In this document: positions 59,832 to 64,000 of the stretch, one piece after another
Position numbering within the stretch: the stretch's first letter is position 1
Layout of the letters: each line of letters opens with the position of its first letter
Assembly (NCBI GenBank): GCA_037445875.1
Contig: JBBIJR010000006.1
Span: 1 to 64,000 of the forward strand
Origin: JBBIJR01 sp037445875
GTDB taxonomy: Bacteria > CLD3 > SB21
DNA: 64,000 bases
Reading direction: 5' to 3'
The notes under the pieces: generated by a model
Seen by the model: the letters and a program-made list of their open reading frames with translations, nothing else
Told to the model about the DNA's origin: nothing
The model's database searches: none
Translations under genes and position numbers: made by a program

Positions 59832-60590
59832 ATGGGCTGGCCCGAGCAACCGTTTTCCCACGTTCTCTTTGACTGCGACAGCACGCTCTCCGGTATCGAA
59901 GGGGTCGATGAACTGGCGGCGCTGAAGGGTCGACGCGGAGAAGTGGAAGCCATTACCCGGCGGGCGATGGAGGGGGAACTGGAATTCGGCGATGCCCTGC
60001 ATCAGCGACTGTCGGTCATCCGGCCTAATCGAAGCGATCTCGACGTTGTGGGGACACTGTACGTGCGAAACGTCGTGCCCGGTGCACGGGAGCTGGTGGC
60101 CCTGATCCAGGAACAGGGCCTCAACGCGTACATAGTGAGTGGCGGCTTTGTTCACAGCATTCAGCACCTGGCGACGCACCTGGGCATTCCGTGGCATCAT
60201 GTGTACGCGAATGACCTGATGTTCGACGCGACGGGTCAATACGAGAGATTCAACCGGGAGCATCCGACCGCCCGCAGCATGGGCAAAGCGCTGGTTGCTC
60301 AACAAATTCCAGGGCCAAAGGTGTTGTTCGGAGACGGGGCCAGCGATCTGGAGGCGCGACCGTTTGTGGACTGTATGGTGGGTTTCTGCGGCGTAGAGCG
60401 AAGGTCCGTCGTTGAGGCCCGCGCGGATGCTGTCGTCTATACGGCAAACCTCCTGGCCCTGGCGCCGTTCGTGTTTGGCCGGATGTTTTCACGAATCCGA
60501 TCACGCATCCGATTCGATTTTTCCGTTCTTTCCGTCGTCTATAACGATCCGAACCTGCAACGCACGATGAGTGAGGTGATGGCGTTGTGA
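59832..60590 (+). CDS. HAD-family phosphoserine phosphatase-like protein
   Basis: This 252-residue HAD phosphatase has motif I FDCDSTLSGIEG (the DxDST form seen in SerB), motif II VSGGFVHSI, and motif III FGDGASDLEARP. Domain layout and the E-G-V-D after motif I fit SerB-like phosphatases, so L-serine formation is likely but not certain. The stop overlaps tgt (GTGA). Confidence 0.87.
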   Translation: MGWPEQPFSHVLFDCDSTLSGIEGVDELAALKGRRGEVEAITRRAMEGELEFGDALHQRLSVIRPNRSDLDVVGTLYVRNVVPGARELVALIQEQGLNAYIVSGGFVHSIQHLATHLGIPWHHVYANDLMFDATGQYERFNREHPTARSMGKALVAQQIPGPKVLFGDGASDLEARPFVDCMVGFCGVERRSVVEARADAVVYTANLLALAPFVFGRMFSRIRSRIRFDFSVLSVVYNDPNLQRTMSEVMAL

Positions 60591-61798
60591 GATTCACGCT
60601 TGAGCATACCGATCGGAGCGGTTCACCCGGGAAGGCCAGGGCCGGCCTGCTGGAGACGGACCACGGCCGCATCGAGACGCCGGTCTTCATGCCCGTGGGC
60701 ACGCTGGGCGACGTCAAGGCGATCGAGCACCGGGAGCTCAAAGAAAACCATGCCCAGATCATCCTGGGCAACACGTACCATCTGTACTTGAGACCCGGCG
60801 TGGACGTTATCGAAGAGGCGGGCGGTCTGCATCGGTTCATCGGATGGGACCTGCCCATCCTCACCGACAGCGGAGGCTATCAGGTATTTAGTCTGGCCCA
60901 ATTACGCAAACTGTCGCACGACGGCGTATTGTTCAAATCGCACATCGACGGATCGAAGCACGTGTTCCGGCCAGAGGACGTGGTCGATATCCAACGCAAG
61001 CTGGGCTCGGATATCTGCATGGTCCTGGACGAATGTCCGCCCTATCCGTGTTCGCGCGAATACGCCCATCGATCCAACGAGCTTACCCTCCAGTGGGCGG
61101 AGCGTTGCAAGCGGCGTTTCGAGAAAACGGAACCGCTCTACGGTCATACACAGGCCTTGTTTCCCATCGTTCAGGGCAGCGTGTTTGACGACCTCCGCAC
61201 ACAGAGCGCAGAGGAACTCGTGGACATGAACTTCGACGGGTATGCCATCGGCGGCGTGAGCGTCGGCGAACCGAAGGAGGAAGTCTACCGGATCACCGAA
61301 CTGAATTGTGCGCTTTTGCCCGAGGAAAAACCGAGGTACCTCATGGGCGTCGGCTCGCCGCTGGACCTCCTGGAGTGCATCGATCGGGGAGCCGATCTGT
61401 TCGACTGCGTGATGCCCACGCGCAATGCCCGCAACGGCACGCTGTTTACGACGTGGGGAAAGATGACCATCCGGAATGCGGCGTACGCGAAGGACTTCCG
61501 CCCCATCGATGAAGCCTGCGCCTGTTACACGTGCCGGAATTTCTCCCGCGCCTATGTGCGCCACCTGTCACAGAACAAGGAGATTCTCGGTCATCAACTG
61601 GCCACGATCCACAATCTTCACTTCTACCTGTGGCTGACCGGTGAGGCGAGGCGTCGAATTCTCGACGGCGGCTTCCGCTCGTTCAAGGAATCGTTGCTCA
61701 AGCGGTACGCCGAAAACGAACGGACGCGCGGTCAGGGACAGGACAAGACGAGCCGTCCGAGACGAAAACGAAGAGATTATGAAGCCCTTGAGTCCTGA
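60587..61798 (+). CDS. tgt: Queuine tRNA-ribosyltransferase
   Basis: The enzyme exchanges guanine-34 for preQ1 in GUN-anticodon tRNAs. It has 403 residues with GTG start. Motifs: GRIETPVFMPVGT at the N-terminus, LTDSGGYQVFSL (nucleophile region), GYAIGGVSVGE and the catalytic Asp in DLFDCVMPTRNARNG; zinc ligands in ACACYTCRNFSRAY plus a later His. It overlaps the rhodanese gene by 20 bases. Confidence 0.97.
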   Translation: MRFTLEHTDRSGSPGKARAGLLETDHGRIETPVFMPVGTLGDVKAIEHRELKENHAQIILGNTYHLYLRPGVDVIEEAGGLHRFIGWDLPILTDSGGYQVFSLAQLRKLSHDGVLFKSHIDGSKHVFRPEDVVDIQRKLGSDICMVLDECPPYPCSREYAHRSNELTLQWAERCKRRFEKTEPLYGHTQALFPIVQGSVFDDLRTQSAEELVDMNFDGYAIGGVSVGEPKEEVYRITELNCALLPEEKPRYLMGVGSPLDLLECIDRGADLFDCVMPTRNARNGTLFTTWGKMTIRNAAYAKDFRPIDEACACYTCRNFSRAYVRHLSQNKEILGHQLATIHNLHFYLWLTGEARRRILDGGFRSFKESLLKRYAENERTRGQGQDKTSRPRRKRRDYEALES

Positions 61799-62096
61799 CG
61801 AATTGAAAGAATGGATAGAAGCGGAAAAGCCGTTCCTGCTGCTGGACGTGCGCGAGCCATGGGAATATGACGCCGTGCGCCTGCGGGGGGGCATCCTGAC
61901 ACCGCTGCGAAGTCTCGCGCGACATCCCCCCGAAGCCGACCGTTCAACACCGGTCGTAGCGTATTGTCATCACGGGACAAGGAGCCTGACGGCATGCAGG
62001 ATTTTGGAACAACAGGGATTTCAGGAAGTATACAACCTGACGGGCGGGATCGACGCATTTGCACGAAAGGCGGACCGCAGCCTGCCGCGCTATTGA
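61779..62096 (+). CDS. Single-domain rhodanese
   Basis: This 105-residue sulfurtransferase has LLLDVREPWEYDAVRLRGGI and the active-site loop VVAYCHHGTRS (Cys in CxxGxR), ending in YNLTGGIDAFA. It starts within the end of tgt at ATG 61779, so the two are translationally linked. The sulfur acceptor is unknown; tRNA modification is suggested by tgt but not proven. Confidence 0.93.
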   Translation: MKPLSPDELKEWIEAEKPFLLLDVREPWEYDAVRLRGGILTPLRSLARHPPEADRSTPVVAYCHHGTRSLTACRILEQQGFQEVYNLTGGIDAFARKADRSLPRY

Positions 62097-62105
62097 CCGT
62101 CGCGT

Positions 62106-63011
62106 ATGTTTTTTGACCTTCTCGAAGCTCTGATCCGCCATGATACTGCGAAGGCCAAGGAACTGGTGGGACGTCTCCTGCATGAACGGCGCGATGCGCG
62201 CACGGTACTGGGCGCGTTCTACACAACAGCGGCGCGACACGACCCGTCGGATCGGCCCGGACCCGATGCCGTCTGCGTCGTGTGTGCGACAGACACGCTT
62301 CTGCAGGACGGATCCGAAAATTGGACTGCCGAAAGTGAATTTTTTGTCTTACATTGTGTAGAATTTCTCAGCGAAATCCGGACGGTCGAAATCGATAGTT
62401 CCGTACTGAAACCCGACTTACAGAATTTCACGGCGGTCTCGGTACATGAACTCGACGAAGCGTTTCAGGAGCCGGAAGTGGGCAAGACGTTCGAGACCGT
62501 CCGGCGGCTCCTGTCGGCAATGGACAATAAGCAGTACTTCATGGAACTGATGATTATGTTGGCCCTGAAACGGACCCCGGCGAGTATCGTTCTTGCAAGG
62601 AGTACGCAGGTGGCGATGCAGACCATGGGGTGGCACAATCACTTTGTACCGTTCCTGCTATGCCATCTGGTGACGGTTCTTCACCGTGAGGCGGAGACGA
62701 GCTTTGCGGATCAGATTTCCGAGACGCCGGAGGTTGAGCTGAGTCGGGCGGTTGCGCAACCTCATTTTCCGTGTGACTATTTCTATCTGACGTGCCTGTA
62801 CAGAGCCCTGACGGGAATGGCGCTGCACGCGCGACGGGCGGAGCCGCTCGTCTGCGATCGTCTGCACGATGCCGCCGAACGTCCGGCGCCGGCCCGGCTG
62901 TGGGCCATTGACCCAGAGCCCTGGATGAACGATCTCTTCATGCGTGCGAGCCGGGTCCAGCTTGCGACAATCGTTCCGGATGACCAGTTTGGAAAGACGC
63001 TCTATGAATAA
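62106..63011 (+). CDS. Unrecognised cytoplasmic protein
   Basis: I do not recognise this 301-residue protein. It starts at ATG 62106, ten bases after the rhodanese stop. It is soluble and appears mostly helical; FLLCHLVTVLHREAE and YFMELMIMLALKRTPASIVL could be packed helices. There is no catalytic or cofactor motif that I can see, although His and Cys are frequent (VCVVCATD, GWHNHF). It lies between tRNA-related and translation genes (tgt, def), 33 bases before def. Confidence 0.7.
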   Translation: MFFDLLEALIRHDTAKAKELVGRLLHERRDARTVLGAFYTTAARHDPSDRPGPDAVCVVCATDTLLQDGSENWTAESEFFVLHCVEFLSEIRTVEIDSSVLKPDLQNFTAVSVHELDEAFQEPEVGKTFETVRRLLSAMDNKQYFMELMIMLALKRTPASIVLARSTQVAMQTMGWHNHFVPFLLCHLVTVLHREAETSFADQISETPEVELSRAVAQPHFPCDYFYLTCLYRALTGMALHARRAEPLVCDRLHDAAERPAPARLWAIDPEPWMNDLFMRASRVQLATIVPDDQFGKTLYE

Positions 63012-63044
63012 CATGTTGGTTCACATACTGAACAAGATGCAGCC

Positions 63045-63593
63045 ATGTTGGGACTGAAAATCGCCACATACGGCAATCCCGTTTTGCGGGAAAAGGCAAA
63101 ACCCATTGAGAAGATCGACGACAGCATCCGAAAGCTCGCTGCCCGGATGATTGTGACGATGCACAAGGCGGAGGGCATCGGATTGGCGGCACCGCAGGTA
63201 GGCAAGTCCATCTCCCTGTTTGTGGTGGACATCTCTCCGTTGGAGGAGGGAGCGCAGCCGATGCTATTCATCAATGTGGAGATTCTTGAACGCGAAGGAT
63301 CGGGGCCTTACAACGAAGGGTGCCTGAGCATCCCGGGCGTGGTCGAAGAGGTCATTCGACCGACGCGTGTTCGACTTCGGTATACCGACTTGGACGGTGT
63401 CCGCCGCGAGGGCGTTGCCGAGGGAATCCTTGCACGGGTCATCCAGCACGAAACCGATCATCTGAACGGCGTCTTGTTCATCGACTATCTCAGCCCGGAA
63501 AAACTGGCCCCCTTCAAGCCCGTCCTGGAGAAGCTGAAGAAAAAAAATGAGCAATCCGCAAAGGGCAAAAGAGTCCTCAAACGGGTCAAGTAA
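63045..63593 (+). CDS. def: Peptide deformylase
   Basis: This metalloenzyme removes formyl groups from nascent proteins. It has 182 residues. All three motifs are present: GIGLAAPQVG (motif 1), EGCLSIPG (motif 2, metal Cys) and QHETDHLNG (motif 3, HExxD/H metal ligands). The C-terminus is Lys-rich. The stop codon overlaps the ATG of the next gene by one base (TAATG). Confidence 0.97.
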   Translation: MLGLKIATYGNPVLREKAKPIEKIDDSIRKLAARMIVTMHKAEGIGLAAPQVGKSISLFVVDISPLEEGAQPMLFINVEILEREGSGPYNEGCLSIPGVVEEVIRPTRVRLRYTDLDGVRREGVAEGILARVIQHETDHLNGVLFIDYLSPEKLAPFKPVLEKLKKKNEQSAKGKRVLKRVK

Positions 63594-64000
63594 TGGTACT
63601 GAGAGATTTCAAGGTCTACAACAAGAACAAGGACCCTATTCGGGGAGACGTGTGTATCCCGGAGCTCAATCGCCGGTTCCCCGTCATCATCATTTGCCAC
63701 GGCTTCAAGGGGTTCAAGGACTGGGGTTTTTTTCCCTACGTTTCGGAGGTGCTGTGCAAAAAGGGGTTTATCACGGTCAAGTTCAATTTCTCCGGCAGCG
63801 GTATCGGTGAAGACCTTCGGGAGTTCACCGATATGGACCGTTTTGCCTCCAACACGTACTCGCGTGAAATCGACGACCTGCACTGTGTACTCGATGAATT
63901 GGAGAAGGGACGGATATGTGAAAAGCTTGGGTACTTCGATCGGATCGGCCTGCTCGGTCACAGCCGCGGGGGCGGCATTGCCGTTCTCAAGGCCGCGGCG
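63593..64000 (+). CDS. Alpha/beta hydrolase, N-terminal part
   Basis: The gene runs off the right edge; 136 codons are visible. They show the alpha/beta hydrolase start PVIIICHGFKGFKDWGFFPY (oxyanion region HGFKG), KFNFSGSGIGED and the nucleophile elbow GLLGHSRGGG. This is the DLH/YjiP-like type often called alpha/beta superfamily hydrolase. Its substrate is unknown. ATG 63593 overlaps the def stop. Confidence 0.82.
   Translation, partial: MVLRDFKVYNKNKDPIRGDVCIPELNRRFPVIIICHGFKGFKDWGFFPYVSEVLCKKGFITVKFNFSGSGIGEDLREFTDMDRFASNTYSREIDDLHCVLDELEKGRICEKLGYFDRIGLLGHSRGGGIAVLKAAA

Noticed and set aside
58485..60305. 606-codon open frame on the minus strand opposite rseP and the phosphatase gene
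   Set aside because: Both sense genes are complete with catalytic motifs; the antisense product shows no recognisable fold.

Overview
The window is a dense bacterial chromosome segment of roughly 58% GC, most likely from a metagenome-assembled genome: there is a 10-N scaffold gap at 21194-21203 and an apparent frameshift at the left edge. Gene content (DUF2851, a DUF5777 barrel, a PstS-like lipoprotein with ExbB/ExbD/ExbD, class I fructose bisphosphatase, multiheme cytochromes, Sec-exported OmpA-like barrel) suggests a Gram-negative of the Bacteroidota/Chlorobiota (FCB) side, possibly Ignavibacteria- or Kapabacteria-like. That placement is inference. No rRNA, tRNA, CRISPR array, phage or insertion sequence was seen.

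Layout. 1-6377 (+): end of a TauE/SafE-type membrane protein, an Fnr-like regulator with a candidate Fe-S cysteine set, thiH, an unknown membrane protein, a small outer-membrane barrel, an anchored transglutaminase-like protein and DUF2851. 6365-8590 (-): a soluble lytic transglycosylase. 8896-15516 (+): a TetR-controlled TolC/HlyD/ABC exporter (CecR-YbhGFSR type). 15619-18833 (+): an MMPL/RND exporter and an NlpC/P60 lipoprotein. 18828-19349 (-): a LOG-family protein. 19462-22834 (+): ribD, a LysE exporter (broken by the gap), a HAD phosphatase and a DUF58 protein. 23000-28630 (+): a signalling block made of a helix-turn-helix/receiver fusion, a kinase-less multi-HPt protein and a beta-helix protein ending in a TonB C-terminal domain, closed by a strong terminator.

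28690-42312 (-) is the most striking region. It holds three modular multiheme c-type cytochromes (16, 25 and 20 haem motifs), an outer-membrane barrel, a membrane protein with paired histidines, a ferredoxin-flavoprotein oxidoreductase, a TPR protein, and at the far end a barrel fused to a cytochrome domain plus a cytochrome lipoprotein. Read together they look like a full electron path from a cytoplasmic donor or the quinone pool, across the periplasm, to the outer membrane: a candidate extracellular electron transfer conduit. A radical SAM protein and a bacterial eRF1-like protein lie inside the same run.

42400-45416 (-): fbp, a deoC with an unusual cysteine-rich N-terminal extension, and a threonine aldolase. 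45617-48583 (+): a PstS-like lipoprotein with an ExbB/ExbD/ExbD energising set. 48621-51046 (-): acyl-CoA hydrolase/transferase and alanine dehydrogenase. 51205-55235 (-): a heat-shock cluster, three small Hsp20 proteins followed by clpB. 55549-64000 (+): class II aldolase, plsC, dxr, rseP (with a large insertion), a SerB-like phosphatase, tgt, a rhodanese, an unknown protein, def, and the start of an alpha/beta hydrolase, mostly overlapping head to tail.
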